Shown here one piece after another: positions 63,476-64,000 of a DNA stretch of 64,000 nucleotides. The DNA lies in the NCBI RefSeq assembly GCF_001886735.1, contig NZ_CP018076.1:310001-374000 (forward strand). Reading direction: 5' to 3'. The stretch's first letter is position 1. Each line of letters opens with the position of its first letter. The notes beneath the pieces were generated by a model. The model was given only the letters and a program-made list of their open reading frames with translations, ran no database searches and was not told the origin of the DNA. The translations under genes and the position numbers were made by a program. The stretch comes from Sulfitobacter alexandrii (lineage in GTDB: Bacteria > Pseudomonadota > Alphaproteobacteria > Rhodobacterales > Rhodobacteraceae).

Positions 63476-64000
63476 CGACGCGGGTCGGTCATCTCCCTGC
63501 CCAGGGAGATTCGATCCGGTTCGAGGAAACGCTGGCCGCGCTGGAGCGGGCGTGCGAACGCCCGCCGATTTTTCCCGATACGGTTCTCGACGGTTTGCGC
63601 AGACTGGCCGAGGCCCGCCCGGTACAGCTCCCCTCGGACGTCCTTTCGCGTTACCTTACGCTGCTCTATCGGCTGTGGGGCCTGAACGACCCTGTCGACA
63701 TCGCCTACCGGGAGGAGGGCGCGATCTCGCCGCAGCGGATAGGCTGGAGCTGCGAGACGCAGATTTTCGATTGCTTTCACGACAGTCGGGCAGAGGTCCG
63801 CGATCACATCCTGCGGTCGGTAGATCACGCCCGCGTATTGCACCCCGAGGAGGTCGCCGAGCGTGGCGCGCATTTCCGGCCCCAGCCTTGGGTTCCGCTG
63901 GATATCGACGCGGCGCGCTGCTTTCTTACGCCTTATCTGGATCATCTGGCCAAGCGGGCCGAGGGTGCCGAGCTGCGGCACCTGAAGCCGTGCTGGGACG
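63472..64000 (+). CDS. Unidentified protein coupled to nusG (3' end outside window)
   Basis: A frame open from GTG 63472 to the window end, at least 176 codons, overlapping the nusG stop as GTGA. It reads [31 protein letters not shown], then [28 protein letters not shown] and [25 protein letters not shown] recognise no domain. Third-position GC and the absence of stops support real coding. An opposing 175-codon minus-strand frame is its shadow. It lies where rplK would be expected, so it is an insertion in the nusG-rplK order, or rplK follows it. Confidence 0.7.
   Translation, partial: MTTRVGHLPAQGDSIRFEETLAALERACERPPIFPDTVLDGLRRLAEARPVQLPSDVLSRYLTLLYRLWGLNDPVDIAYREEGAISPQRIGWSCETQIFDCFHDSRAEVRDHILRSVDHARVLHPEEVAERGAHFRPQPWVPLDIDAARCFLTPYLDHLAKRAEGAELRHLKPCWD

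Overview
The window is a 64 kb stretch of high-G+C chromosome from an alphaproteobacterium, most likely a Rhodobacteraceae/Roseobacter-group marine heterotroph. The basis is gene order and protein family content read by eye: pckA divergent from chvI-chvG-hprK-rapZ-PTS IIA-HPr; tuf, tRNA-Trp, secE and nusG in series; methylsuccinyl-CoA dehydrogenase of the ethylmalonyl-CoA pathway; three tandem def genes before fmt; and many small families typical of that group (DUF1491, DUF2062, DUF3429, DUF6473). I saw no insertion sequence, prophage, CRISPR array or rRNA operon. Coding density is high, and many neighbours overlap by 4 nt (ATGA, GTGA, TTGA junctions).

Layout. 0-5 kb: a partial GntR regulator with a palindromic operator candidate, a small lipoprotein and smc. 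5-11.5 kb (mostly minus strand): rhodanese, MltB-type transglycosylase, two cobalamin side-chain genes, a receiver-like protein without its phospho-acceptor Asp, a glutathionyl-hydroquinone reductase-like protein and a PatB-type C-S lyase. 11.5-14.2 kb: def-def-def*-fmt, the third def lacking key catalytic residues. 14.2-19.5 kb: TRIC-like channel, RNase HI, methyltransferase, LysE exporter, IspH, a LuxR solo and a NYN nuclease. 19.7-28.9 kb: a housekeeping run (folK, rpoZ, RSH, pdxJ, acpS, lepB-rnc-era, recO). 28.9-31.1 kb: META lipoprotein, TetR and a frameshifted MFS gene with an operator candidate. 31.1-35.4 kb: mcd, an XRE regulator, and a LysR-type HTH protein paired with a GNAT-like protein. 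35.4-42 kb: pckA, ChvGI and the regulatory PTS branch. 42-49 kb: acyltransferase, 3-hydroxybutyryl-CoA dehydrogenase, etfBA, cobalamin adenosyltransferase, HIG1 protein, SDR and SH3 protein. 49-58.7 kb: parC, YjgN-like protein, M48 peptidase, a TIR-membrane-TPR protein, a cytochrome P450 and a lipoprotein. 58.7-64 kb: tuf, a xenobiotic acetyltransferase with a putative leader peptide, a YciE-like protein, tRNA-Trp, secE, nusG and an unidentified gene cut by the window end.

Functional themes. Mcd, EtfAB, 3-hydroxybutyryl-CoA dehydrogenase, the corrinoid adenosyltransferase and the cobalamin genes fit acetyl-CoA assimilation through the B12-dependent ethylmalonyl-CoA pathway. PckA adds gluconeogenesis, and the adjacent ChvGI/HprK/HPr set is the likely nutrient-sensing layer. 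The least conventional loci are the TIR-TPR protein (54.0-56.5 kb), the inactive-looking third deformylase, the LysR-HTH/GNAT-like pair (33.6-35.4 kb), the leader-peptide region of the acetyltransferase (60.1 kb) and the pseudo-receiver (8.4 kb). All functional statements come from reading motifs; no database search was possible.
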